Below are positions 1 to 10,750 of a stretch of DNA of 64,000 bases, piece by piece (the stretch's first letter is position 1; each line of letters starts with the position of its first letter). Both the position numbers and the translations under genes were made by a program. The stretch lies in assembly GCA_032433765.1 (NCBI GenBank), contig JAVIAB010000124.1, forward strand, positions 94,143,345-94,207,344, given 5' to 3'. The notes beneath the pieces were generated by a model, which saw only the letters and a list, made by a program, of their open reading frames with translations, did not search any database and was not told where the DNA came from. The stretch comes from Megaustenia siamemsis. Taxonomy: Eukaryota; Mollusca; Gastropoda; Stylommatophora; Ariophantidae.

Positions 1-98
1 TCACTGACCAATGGAAAATAATAAATGACCAATGGAACATTATCACTGACCAATGGAACATAATCAATGACCAATAGAACATAATCAATGACCAATGG
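1..98. repeat. 21-bp minisatellite, about 4.7 copies
   Basis: Tandem units of 21 bases built around the core tgaccaatggaacataa, with single-base differences between units. The array runs off the left edge of the window, so its true length is unknown. It stops where a short unique spacer leads into the 27-bp minisatellite. Confidence 0.9.
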
Positions 99-144
99 CA
101 ACAAATCTTCAACTCCTGATGGTAACAACAAAAATATACATGTC

Positions 145-1127
145 ACTCTAAACCTCCATCATATTAGCCAAACTCTAAACCTCTATCATATTAGCCAAAC
201 TCTAGACCTCCATCATATTAGCCAAACTCTAGACCTCCATCATATTAGCCAAACTCTAGACCTCCATCATATTAGCCAAACTCTAGACCTCCATCATATT
301 AGCCAAACTCTAAACCTCCATCATATTAGCCAAACTCTAGACCTCCATCATATTAGCCAAACTCTAAACCTCCATCATATTAGCCAAACTCTAGACCTCC
401 ATCATATTAGCCAAACTCTGGACCTCCATCATATTAGCCAAACTCTGGACCTCCATCATATTAGCCAAACTCTAAACCTCTATCATATTAGCCAAACTCT
501 AGACCTCCATCATATTAGCCAAACTCTAGACCTCCATCATATTAGCCAAACTCTAGACCTCCATCATATTAGCCAAACTCTAAACCTCTATCATATTAGC
601 CAAACTCTAGACCTCCATCATATTAGCCAAACTCTAGACCTCCATCATATTAGCCAAACTCTAGACCACCATCATATTAGCCAAACTCTAGACCTCCATC
701 ATATTAGCCAAACTCTAGAGCACCATCATATTAGCCAAACTCTAGAGCACCATCATATTAGCCAAACTCTAGACCTCAATCATATTAGCCAAACGCTAGA
801 CCACCATCATATTAGTCAAACTCTAGACCTCCATCATATTAGCCAAACTCTAAACCTCCATCATATTAGCCAAACTCTAGACCTCCATCATATTAGCCAA
901 ACTCTAAACCTCCATCATATTAGCCAAACTCTAAACCTCCATCATATTAGCCAAACTCTAGACCTCCAACATATTAGCCAAACTCTAAACCTCCATCATA
1001 TTAGCCAAACTCTAAACCTCCATCATATTAGTCAAACTCTAAACCTCCATCATAATAGCCAAACTCTAAACCTCCATCATATTAGCCAAACTCTAGACCT
1101 CCATCACATTAGCCAAACTCTATTTAT
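145..1127. repeat. 27-bp minisatellite, about 36 copies
   Basis: About 36 near-identical 27-base units with core cctccatcatattagccaaa. Because 27 is a multiple of three, one + frame stays open for the whole array, from ATG at 88 to TGA at 1129-1131, giving 347 residues of a 9-residue repeat (TLDLHHISQ). The other five frames have a stop in nearly every unit. Variants are mostly single transitions (Asp/Asn, His/Tyr, Leu/His) with no bias to silent sites that I can see. There is no signal peptide, no flanking domain and no splice context, so I treat it as a satellite rather than a gene. Confidence 0.9.
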
Positions 1128-1299
1128 GTGATAAATTAGGTCTCTCATTTAAGACAGCAACAGCGGCTGAATGTGTCAATAAAGAAGTTATGATGTTAAC
1201 CAAACATTCGGAAAAGATGGTCAAATGTCTATGTGTCTGACGAATGGTCATGCAAACATGAACGCCACTGAATATCACTTCTAATATGAATATCTGAAT

Positions 1300-2287
1300 A
1301 TCATTGCACTCCGAATATGTCCATAGGTGCTCAGATCCCCTCTTCAGCAAGTCTCGAAGTGTCCAGCGACTGACGACTCCAGTTCTGTATTGGTTGATTA
1401 GTCTTCTTACACGCCCACTAAGTTTCTCATTTCTGGCTGTGCCCATCTTAACTCCCATCTCTTTCATCCGAAGGAGTGACGTGGACTCATGGTTATCGAA
1501 GTCCTGTGTCACTCCAACTTCCCGGAGGACATTGATGATGTCAGCACGATCCATTGGTTGACCATCCTCAACAATAGCGCAGCTAGCCAACCTGTCCGCC
1601 CTTTCATTTCCCTGTACTCCAGCATGTCCTGGGACGTAGACAAAGGTGACCTTACATATTTTTGACTTCTGCAGTGACTCTTACCATTGCCTACGTACAG
1701 ATCCTGCCTCCACTTTTCGTATCATGCTCATCGAATCACTCAGTATACAGGCATGAGTGTAGTCTTGTGACTTAGCCAGATGAATGCCTTGGTCACTGCC
1801 ATCACATCCATCATCATGCTACTCGTGGTCATAATGTATGCATCACTGTTTTCCTTGACTATTCTGCCTGCCGAGCGTGCTGTAAATGCCCATGCACTTC
1901 TTTGGTGTCGTATTACAGATCCGTCTGTATAGATGACTGCATCTTTCTCATCGATGTTATCCTAGATGAGACAGTTGACCTCCACATTGACTACGACTGA
2001 GTTCTGTTCCCTACATTTCCTGTCGAGTGTGACAATACACGAAAATGTCTCCTTGAATGATGTAGGCACCAGTATCCACTCCTCACCAGTGTTGATATTG
2101 GTAAACCCACAGACCTGTTTGATGACATCTTCTGCTCGGTCCACCCATGATTTGCCTCCTTTTAGCCTGACACCCTTCCCTGTTTCGAGCTCATGATGCA
2201 ATAGATGCTCTTTATCTGCAATTATCATCAAGTATGCTCGTGCCCTCCAGATCTTGATCCTGTCATCCATGGCTGGAAAGTCAAAAT
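1300..2287 (-). mobile_element. N-family LINE 3' fragment (RT thumb to RNase H C-terminus), degenerate
   Basis: Read on the minus strand this is the 3' third of a non-LTR retrotransposon ORF2. The piece at 1962-2300 carries the segment starting near PAMDDRIKIWRARAY and ending in EVNCLI. A frameshifted RNase H domain follows, with the VPGHAGV and ERADRLA-type end near 1590-1650. The C-terminal tail at 1300-1590 starts at SCAIVEDGQPMDRADI. The same order occurs on the + strand at 51950-53022, which fixes the family and both ends. The RNase H and tail resemble I-clade elements such as Nimbus of snails (inference). Several frame breaks make it non-functional. Similarity to the other copy stops near 1300. 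Confidence 0.85.
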
Positions 2288-2514
2288 GAAAGAATGACAC
2301 TTAAAATTTAATAACCTTTATTATGATTAATTGACGTGCATGTGAATGACTGAATGAGTATCTTTTATTGTTGCTCTCCTCAAGGACTATCTTGATATTC
2401 AATAATTTTATTTGTATTTTTTAACAATTTTACTAAAGTTATAAGTCAATAAGTCCATAAAAGTTACATACTGGACCACAACTGGACTGCTCATCATCAT
2501 CAATCACCATGCCT

Positions 2515-2640
2515 TTTTGTGCATTTCATCAGTTTTAATCGTGTTTCGACATTCCGATTGCTTATGATGAATGATGATATTGTATGACGGGGAACAGATG
2601 GCTGTATTCACTTTCTGTGCGGTTTTGTATTATGTCTTTT
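2515..2640 (-). repeat. Repeat R, left part, split by the D-family LINE
   Basis: About 125 bases matching 62560-62690, including gtatgacggggaacagatgg and the end tattatgtcttt. It is the left half of repeat R. The right half resumes at 4381 after the inserted LINE. The nature of R is unknown; see 62400-62850 for its longest copy. Confidence 0.75.
2630..2639. repeat. Target-site duplication, left copy (D-family LINE)
   Basis: ttatgtcttt, repeated at 4371-4380. Uninterrupted copies of repeat R at about 11850 and 62680 carry a single ttatgtcttt at the same place. Confidence 0.85.
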
Positions 2641-4370
2641 CTCTCTCTCTCTGCGATCAAGACTCAATCAGAGTAGCATTCCAGACTCTATCATGAAGTC
2701 AGCTGTCTGTTTGAGTGATTCAATTGCCCCATATAGTTTTTCTTCCAGTGTGGTTGGTGTGGACCACATTGCTCTTCTCAGGTCTGTGTGCTGGGGGCAA
2801 TCCTGTAGGAAATGTTTTGTAGTCATATTGTCCAGTGTATAGTGGCATAGGCTGGTTGTGCCTATTTTGAATTTGGTGAACATGTGATTCCTCATTCTAT
2901 TGTGGCCAGTGCATAGGCGAAGTATGATGACTTGATCCCTCCTTGATAGTTGATGGTATCCGTCCCTCTCGTTATGATTTGGTTGTTCTCATTTCCATTT
3001 TTCATGGTACTGGCCTTTGAAGATGGATTTGGCTTCATCATAACTGAGCAGATGGCTCTCTTGTGGTAATCTCCCTCCCTCTTTAGCTAATTTGTCTGCG
3101 CATTCGTTCCCGTGTATATTATCCCGTGTGAGGGACGGATACCAGTGTGATGGTATCCACTGAATGACTACTCTTTGGAAGTTATTGCGTAGTTGGTCCA
3201 GGGTTGTTCTCAATTTCTCTAGTTCATTGTTCTTGGGGCTTTTTAGAGCTGATAGTACTGACAGAGCATCAGTCAGAATCACCAATTTATTGTGCATGTT
3301 ATTTTTGAGTTGAGTAGCCAGTGTTGTAGCATCTCTGATGGCCTCAGTTTCTGCTTTAAAGTTGTTTGAGAATTTCCCAGTAGCTAATGACTTGGTGATC
3401 TCGTCCTGGTTATTCAGCGCCAAGAACTCACCACCCCCTCTATTTCTGGTGGCACTTGTAGCAGAGCCATCTGTGTATATGTGGGACCAAGAGTCCTGTG
3501 GGTAGGTATCGTGTATGTGTTTTTCTGCTACGTGTTTTCTTTCTGTGTCTGATAGGGTGCCTTTTTTAATGATTCCTGTTATATTTTCCTTAAGTTCTGG
3601 TATTTTATGTTTTCCATGAGGAGACATATCAGATGGGCCCAAGGGTTTCTGTATTGTTTGGGAAGTACCGGGTCTCCAGTATCAGTAGTTAGTTCATTGG
3701 TGATTGCAGCGAAGTTGCTCCTCTTTAGTCGTACAATTCCTAGACCAGTATTCTTTGATACATGGGGTGACTAAGGAGCCTTCTATTTCTCAGCTTGTTG
3801 CAATACTTTAGTGACCCGTCTGTCATCTAAGGGTTGTAAACCTGTTACTGTTTCTAGAGTTTTGATAGGCGTAGATTTCATAGCACCAGTGATGATACAG
3901 GCAATTTGGCTCTATGTTCTGTTAATTTTGCTAAGGTGTGATTTGGAAGCCATAGCCCAGGCTGTGACTCCATACTTTAGGACTGGTCTGACCCTTCCTA
4001 CATATAGTCTTTTCAAGATATTGCTATCTGCTCACCAGTCCGTTCCTGCCAATTTCTTCATAATATTACTTCGGTTTTTGGCTTTTTTTTCTTGCTCTGC
4101 TTATCTGATTTTTCCAAGTCATTCTGCAATTCATGGTGACGCCAAGATATGTTGGGTTTTGATCAATAGGGAGTGTATGGTCTTTTATCTTCAAGTTTGC
4201 AGAGAGTATGTTTCTTGATAGGCTGAAAGTTGTATATGAAGTTTTTTTTTCGTTAATTGGTAAGAACCAGCTGTTCGTCCATTTTTCAAGTTCGCCTAGG
4301 GCATCTTGCATCCTGGACCCAGCCACTGACATACTTTCCTCCCGAGCCAATAACGCCAGACTATTATGTG
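2640..4370 (-). mobile_element. D-family LINE, 5'-truncated, Jockey-like with RNase H
   Basis: Minus-strand ORF2 remnant in pieces. 4066-4350: palm/thumb boundary with EKWTNSWFLPINEKKTSY and YLGVTMNCRMTWK. About 3750-4060: frameshifted connector with LYVGRVRPVLKYGVTAWA and ITGAMKSTP. 2989-3642: RNase H with IYTDGSA (first Asp), TEAIRDA (Glu), LTDALSVL (second Asp) and GNECADKLAKEGG (last Asp). 2668-2895: C-terminal Cys/His segment ending near ESGMLL. The 3' end runs into (GA)n at 2641-2652. The element sits inside repeat R and is flanked by the 10-bp direct repeat ttatgtcttt (2630-2639 and 4371-4380). RNase H has an unusual 7-codon insertion at 3122-3142. Family placement is by resemblance to molluscan Jockey/RTAg4-type elements. 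Confidence 0.88.
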
Positions 4371-4380
4371 TTATGTCTTT
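4371..4380. repeat. Target-site duplication, right copy (D-family LINE)
   Basis: ttatgtcttt, matching 2630-2639, directly followed by the right half of repeat R (cgacgtggactgagac). Confidence 0.85.
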
Positions 4381-4540
4381 CGACGTGGACTGAGACTGCT
4401 ATGATGGGGGCTGTAGACTGTAGCTACTTTTCTTTGTTAAGCAGATGAGATATTAATTTGGATGATTCCAGTGGCACGGGCGGTTGAGCAATTATGAATT
4501 TTAATTCATTTGCAGTGATACAGAGGCCTTCCATAACCAA
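4381..4540 (-). repeat. Repeat R, right part
   Basis: Matches 11865-12003 and 62695-62850 (ctgagactgctatgatgg, gcacgggcggttgagcaatt, gaggccttccataacca). Read on minus it opens as MEGLCITANELKFIIAQ and then meets a stop, so it may derive from a coding repeat. I do not recognise the protein. Confidence 0.75.
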
Positions 4541-4552
4541 AACCATACCATG

Positions 4553-4885
4553 TCTGCCTGCTGGCGTAGGAGGTGATCATGTCTCTCCACAACTTGCGAT
4601 CTCGAGATCATTATCATTTCTGTTGTTGCTTCCCTCTAGTCTATCTCTTCGTCCCTCAATTTTCCCAGTTGTCACAATATATTCCAGCTATTCCCTTCTC
4701 ATTACATGGCCAAATAATGATGATTGTTTCTTCTAATATTAATATTGGAAATTATCTCTCTTTTTGAATTTGCTTTGGCCTCTTTCAGAACGTTTTCATT
4801 ACGATTACTCTTCTTACCTGTCCGTGGTATTCTCAACATGATTCTTCTGTAAAACCACATTTCTACTACAGCTTCCAGTGATTTT
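4553..4885 (-). mobile_element. A-family LINE 3' end (RT C-terminal domain), truncated
   Basis: Minus-strand remnant of the endonuclease/reverse-transcriptase type LINE C-terminus: EMWFYRR, then RIPRTG, NENVLKEAKAN, a frameshifted FGHV-type region and EGRRD. The same segment is cleaner at 37503-37827 (-) and 47040-47395 (+). It is 5'-truncated at about 4885, where it abuts, head to head, a B-family fragment on the + strand. Confidence 0.8.
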
Positions 4886-4904
4886 CTTGTCTATTATCCT
4901 CTAT

Positions 4905-5500
4905 TATATAGTATCGTCAAATACTTGGGCACAATAATAACATCAGATGGAAGATGCACCACAGAAATAAAAAGCAGAATAGCTCAGGCCAAAATAGCAT
5001 TTCAGAAAATGAAAAATATCTTATGCAACAAATCTATGTCAATAAAAATCAGAAAGAGAGTTCATCGGTGCTATGTAGAACCAATTCTCACCTATGGAAG
5101 CGAATGATGGACAGTAGACCAACAAATGAAAAGACGATTGGAGGCCACAGAGATGGGATTTCTCAGAAGAATGTTGAAAGTTCCCTGGACAGATAAAAAG
5201 ACCAATGAGGAAGTTCTAAAGGAGGCCAACACAAAAAGGGAGCTTTTAAAAAACATCAGAAAGAAGCAATCAACATTTTTCGGGCACATCATGAGAAGAG
5301 GAAAGTTGAAATACTTGGTTACAACTGGCAAAATAAAAGGAAAAAGAGATCGCGGACGACAAAGAGAGAAAATTCTGGATAGCTTGGACTTGGTGTCATG
5401 GCATGGAAAACAGTCAACAACAGAACTGATACGATGCACTGTGGATAGAAGATTGTGGAGGGACATGATCACCTACGCCAACCGGTAAGGCACATGATGA
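4905..5500 (+). mobile_element. B-family LINE 3' end (RT C-terminal domain)
   Basis: Reads VKYLGTIITSDGRCTTEIKS at 4917-4980, continues through RCYVEPILTYGSE and breaks at a stop near 5107. It continues in the next frame from 5126 as MKRRLEATEMGFLRRMLKVP, then FFGHIMRRGKLKYLVTTGKI and RRLWRDMITYANR at 5480. The 3' end is a short (ATG)n tail, catgatgatgataat, at 5492-5506. It is a 5'-truncated, frameshifted copy that encodes no complete domain with catalytic residues. Confidence 0.85.
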
Positions 5501-5509
5501 TGATAATTA

Positions 5510-5924
5510 TCCTCTGGATTGCTGCTGTACCCATACGGTACTAAATCGTTGGACCCATCTTCTCAGACTTGAACCCTACTGGTATAATTAAATCGTACTG
5601 TGTTACTCGAGGACCCATCGCCATCGGGGGGCTGGGGCATCATCATCTCAGCAGACCTTGTGGAGCCTATCATCACTTGACCGGGAGCTTTAACTTTGAA
5701 CATATATTTAGTAAAGTGACAAGATGGAAATTCCTGGTTTACCATGAACATCTTTCCATGTCGATATGAGACAAAATAAACTTACTGTGCTTCCGATTGC
5801 AATGTCGAAGAAAACTTTCGGATTTGGGGTCGTCATCGTCCAGACCAGACAAGTCGCTGAGCGTGGCTTCCCTTGATGTCTGTCTATTTTCACGGCGACC
5901 GTTCAAACATAGGTTGAAGACTTT
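5510..5924. other. No gene recognised
   Basis: About 400 bases of unique-looking sequence between the B-family LINE and the 73-bp satellite. Short overlapping frames on both strands of about 60 codons have no recognisable motif. Confidence 0.5.
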
Positions 5925-7810
5925 GAAGACTGTCATGTGTTATGTAGACACTGACACCATGTCCATGTCACTATCTGCGGTAGGTCAACAAGATGTTGTA
6001 GACTGTCATGTGTTATGTAGACACTGACAGCATGTTCTGCTGGAGCTGAACAAGATGTTGTAGACTGTCATGTGTTATGTAGACACCGACACCCTGCTTA
6101 TGTCACTATTACAGCAGTTTGACAAGATGTTGTAGACTGTCGTGGGTTCTGTAGACACTGACACGCTGGCCATGTCACTATCTACAGCAGCTTGACAAGA
6201 TGTTGTAGACTGTCATGTGTTATGCAGACACTGACACCCTGTCCATGTCACTATCTACGGCAGCTTGACAAGATGTTGTAGACTGTCATGGGTTCTGTAG
6301 ACACTGACACCCTGTCCATGTCACTATCTACGGTAGCTTGACAAGATGTTGTAGACTGTCATGGGTTCTGTAGACACTGACACCCTGTCCATGTCACTAT
6401 CTACGGTAGCTTGACAAGATGTTGTAGACTGTCATGGGTTCTGTAGACACTGACACCCTGTCCATGTCACTATCTACGGCAGCTTGACAAGATGTTGTAG
6501 ACTGTCATGGGTTCTGTAGACACTGACACCCTGTCCATGTCACTATTACAGCAGTTTGACAAGATGTTGTAGACTGTCGTGGGTTGTCTAGACACCGACA
6601 CCCTGTCCATGTCACTATCTACGGTAGCTTGACAAGATGTTGTAGACTGTCGTGGGTTGTCTAGACACCGACACCCTGTCCATGTCACTATCTACGGCAG
6701 CTTGACAAGATGTTGTAGACTGTCGTGGGTTGTCTAGACACCGACACCCTGTCCATGTCACTATCTACGGCAGCTTGACAAGATGTTGTAGACTGTCATG
6801 GGTTCTGTAGACACCGACACCCTGTCCATGTCACTATCTACGGCAGCTTGACAAGATGTTGTAGACTGTCATGTGTTATGCAGACACTGACACCCTGTCC
6901 ATGTCACTATCTACGGCAGCTTGACAAGATGTTGTAGACTGTCATGGGTTCTGTAGACACTGACACCCTGTCCATGTCACTATCTACGGCAGCTTGACAA
7001 GATGTTGTAGACTGTCATGGGTTGTCTAGACACTGACACCCTGTCCATGTCACTATCTACGGCAGCTTGACAAGATGTTGTAGACTGTCGTGGGTTGTCT
7101 AGACATTGACACCCTGTCCATGTCACTATCTACGGCAGCTTGACAAGATGTTGTAGACTGTCATGGGTTGTCTAGACACCGACACCCTGTCCATGTCACT
7201 ATCTACGGCAGCTTGACAAGATGTTGTAGACTGTCGTGGGTTGTCTAGACATTGACACCCTGTCCATGTCACTATCTACGGCAGCTTGACAAGATGTTGT
7301 AGACTGTCGTGGGTTGTCTAGACATTGACACCCTGTCCATGTCACTATCTACGGCAGCTTGACAAGATGTTGTAGACTGTCGTGGGTTGTCTAGACACCG
7401 ACACCCTGTCCATGTCACTATCTACGGCAGCTTGACAAGATGTTGTAGACTGTCGTGGGTTGTCTAGACACCGACACCCTGTCCATGTCACTATCTACGG
7501 CAGCTTGACAAGATGTTGTAGACTGTCATGGGTTGTCTAGACACCGACACCCTGTCCATGTCACTATCTACGGCAGCTTGACAAGATGTTGTAGACTGTC
7601 GTGGGTTGTCTAGACACCGACACCCTGTCCATGTCACTATCTACGGCAGCTTGACAAGATGTTGTAGACTGTCGTGGGTTGTCTAGACACCGACACCCTG
7701 TCCATGTCACTATCTACGGCAGCTTGACAAGATGTTGTAGACTGTCGTGGGTTGTCTAGACACCGACACCCTGTCCATGTCACTATCTACGGCAGCATGA
7801 CAAGATGTAG
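5925..7810. repeat. 73-bp satellite, about 26 copies
   Basis: Tandem units of 73 bases (some 72) containing gacaagatgttgtagactgt, gacaccctgtccatgtcact and atctacggcagcttgac. Units are most divergent at the left end (5925-6200) and nearly identical from about 6600 on. Two subtypes alternate: catgggttctgtagacact and cgtgggttgtctagacaccg. The unit length is not a multiple of three and no long frame crosses it. Confidence 0.95.
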
Positions 7811-7814
7811 AAAA

Positions 7815-7950
7815 AATATATTAGAAGATACAGATAATCAAATCATTAGAAGAAACAGATAATAAAATCAGTCAGAAAGAACAGATACTGAAATCAGTCA
7901 GAAAAAAACAGATAATCAAATCAATTAGAAGGAAGAGATAATGAAATAAA
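7815..7950. repeat. Degenerate 26-bp repeat, 5 copies
   Basis: Five imperfect purine-rich units of 25 to 27 bases, each like agaagaaacagataatcaaa, between the 73-bp satellite and the SINE. Confidence 0.75.
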
Positions 7951-7954
7951 TCTG

Positions 7955-8372
7955 AAGGGGACTGTTTGATTTCGAGGCAAGACGCCAGCCTCGAGACAGA
8001 GAGGTTGTGGGTTCAAATCCCGGCTGCATCGGTTGGGATTTTCATTTATGATTTCTCTCTGCAGCAACCACCCTGGTCTCAGCAGCAAGGCCCGACTTGA
8101 AACGTCAATTACTCATCAACGGAAAAAAATATCAGTACCTCCAAAGACGGAGTTATCTGCCTGTATGGCGAGGGACTCTGTGCACACGTCAGCCAGAAAA
8201 AATAATGGATTAACATACAAACAAAACAGAACAGAGACAGATGGCGAGATTTGATAAAATATATTTAAAAGAAAACTGCTAGAACAAAAAACAATTCATA
8301 TAGGAGAAGGTGTATCTTGGTCTACGTCATATGGGCCGGTTACGGCTCGAAAGGTCAATAGATAGATAGATA
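7955..8372 (+). mobile_element. tRNA-derived SINE, family 1, copy 1
   Basis: A tRNA-like head holds a near-consensus RNA polymerase III B box (gggttcaaatccc at about 8010). The body is shared with the reverse complement of 41215-41480: atttatgatttctctctgcagcaac, ctggtctca, aattactcat and agacggagttatctgcct. A 3' end (cggttacggctcgaaaggtc) runs into a (GATA)n tail at 8350-8372. No clear target duplication was found. Confidence 0.75.
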
Positions 8373-8474
8373 GATACAAAATTCAGTTCCTAGTCTCTAG
8401 GGACTTCGTAGAAATGTCAAAGTTGGCGAACGCTTAAAAAAAAAAACACACAAAAATCAGAGTACCACAAGTCC

Positions 8475-8882
8475 CAAATAAGGCTGTCTTTCATTATATA
8501 AGTAGATGGGAACAAGTTATCATTATACGCATCAAAACAGGACACAATCGGCTCCACAGTCACATGTATATAAAATTCAAGATCAGCACCTCAACTAAAT
8601 GTACATGTGGAAAGGCGCCCCAGACTGCTGAACACATGCTTCAAGACTGTACTGAATATAGTAGACTGAGGGAACCCCATTGGTACATAGATACAACACT
8701 ACAGGCACCCCAGACTGCTGACCACATACTTCAAGACTGTACTGAATATAGTAGACTGAGGGAAACCCATTGGCCCGTAGATACAACACTAAAGACAAAA
8801 CTATATGGGCCACTGTAAGGATTACAAAAGACTAAAATTATACAGGAAACGGCATTGGAGATATAGACAATACTTCAGGCGA

Positions 8883-8886
<4 letters not shown>
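8475..8886 (+). mobile_element. H-family LINE 3' end with internal 90-bp duplication
   Basis: Encodes the C-terminal segment found after RNase H in several LINE families: RWEQVIIIRIKTGHNRLHSH, then a C-x-C motif and H...C residues (CTCGKAPQTAEHMLQDC). The 30-residue block APQTAEHMLQDCTEYSRLRE... occurs twice in frame (8617-8706 and 8707-8796). The 3' non-coding end (caatacttcaggcgaacgaaag) matches the end of the degenerate H segment in every 2.3-kb array unit, where it is on the minus strand. It runs directly into the GATA/GACA tract. Confidence 0.85.
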
Positions 8887-9514
<628 letters not shown>

Positions 9515-9529
9515 ACCTCTAACACTAGC

Positions 9530-10400
9530 AATATCAATACAATGTGTTCATAGCCGTAATAGTGTACCCTAAGTCTTCTTCCTCTTCTTCTTCTTTCCTT
9601 CCTCATCTGCCTTGCAGCGTCAAGTAGATATATAATTTGCGGTCTTTTGCTCTTCTGTTCGCCTCTGCTGCTGTTATGTTTCCTAGTGCTTCTAATATTC
9701 CATCGATCCATCTTTTTTTGTGGTCCACCCTTGCGTCTGGTATTCTCACAACTTTTATTGAGGGCTCATTGTGTTGTGTTTTGACCACACTCTGCCATTT
9801 CAGGTGGCCAAACCATTTTATCGGTTGTTTCTTTATATATTCTATGGCGGGGGTTATTCCTAGTTTTTTTCTCAGTTCTTCATTTCTGATATTGCTTCAC
9901 AAACTGTTTCCTGTCATTCGTCTAACACATTTCATCTCAGTAGATGTTATTTTTTCTTATTGTTCTTGCATCTAGGGTCCAGGTCTGGCATTGGTAGCAC
10001 AACGTTGGGATGAAGATTATATTGTAGAGTGCTTGTTTTGCCTCTAGAGTTATTTCCTTGTTGGACAATAGTGGTGATAACTGTCCAATGATTTGACAAG
10101 CTTTGTTGCATTTTGAATCTATCTCTGCTGCTTGTGAATCGTCATTTTTCACTAATCTTCCTATGTATTTGAATTCCTCTACTTGTTTTAGTTGCCTGCC
10201 TTCTATAGTTATGTTGATGATCTGTATAATTTTGGCGACATTCATGACTTCTGTTTTATTGATGTTGATTTTCATGTTGTAGTGTGTGCCTGTGCTGTTG
10301 AGTCTATTTAAGTGTTCTTGTAGGTCTTCTATTTGTCCATGTATTAGTGCCTGTTCGTCTGCAAATAAAAGCTCGTTGATCTCCTCTTCTGTCTTTTATG
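9530..10400 (-). mobile_element. C-family LINE 3' part
   Basis: Minus-strand remnant. An FADEQ motif (degraded FADD catalytic box) lies near 10355. The thumb follows (KININKTEVMNVAK, IEGRQLKQVEEFKYIGRL, IIGQLSPLLSNKEITLEAK) and then the C-terminal domain (TRTIRK-like, [27 protein letters not shown]). The 3' tail is (GAA)n, seen on + as cttcttcctcttcttcttct at about 9574. Frameshifts at about 9937 and 9790 break it. Confidence 0.85.
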
Positions 10401-10750
10401 GGTTGGCTAACTGGAATATATAGTCCGTGTATGTAATAAATAATGGGGGGGGGGGGGGGGGAGAAGGGAGAATAATACGTACACCTGATCTAACTTCGAT
10501 GTGGTCTGTGTAGCATGCTGCTGTTCTGACTGTGCAGCTGCTGTTGATGTAGAGACTTTTAATTAGGTTGGTTAGGGTTGCTATGTCGTATGGTTTTGCT
10601 TTCAACTTCAGTAGTATAATCCTATCACTGTATACCCAGTGTGTACTTATATTTTTGTAGCTCTCTCTTTTTATCAGTATTCTTACCCCCCTTTGACGTT
10701 CTGTTGTGTTTCCTGAGTGTATAAATGTATATTTTTCGTCCTTCATGTAC
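10401..10750 (-). mobile_element. C-family LINE: endonuclease end fused to RT palm, internally deleted
   Basis: Minus frame 10396-10746. The first part reads ERQRGVRILIKRE and ILLKLKAKPYDIA, like the C-terminal part of the LINE AP-type endonuclease. It then jumps to an RT palm segment (SLYINSSCTVRTA, IEVRSGVRIILP, LFITYTDYIFQLANP). The stretch between endonuclease and palm is missing. The QG..LSP position of RT motif 4 is replaced by a G17 tract (C17 on minus) that encodes prolines. Confidence 0.75.
10445..10461 (+). repeat. G17 homopolymer
   Basis: Seventeen consecutive G inside the LINE palm remnant. Could form G-quadruplex structure or be a length-unstable assembly site. Confidence 0.95.

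Noticed and set aside
88..1131. 347-residue repetitive protein gene
   Set aside because: Listed as a finding only. The unit length alone explains the open frame, and nothing outside the repeat supports a gene.
4553..5506. Twin-priming inversion of a single LINE
   Set aside because: The two arms belong to different families (FYRRMLRIPW against FLRRMLKVPW types) and both contain the 3' end, whereas twin priming inverts a 5' part of the same element.
145..7810. CRISPR-like arrays in the 27-bp and 73-bp repeats
   Set aside because: There are no unique spacers; units are directly adjacent. The genome is eukaryotic.
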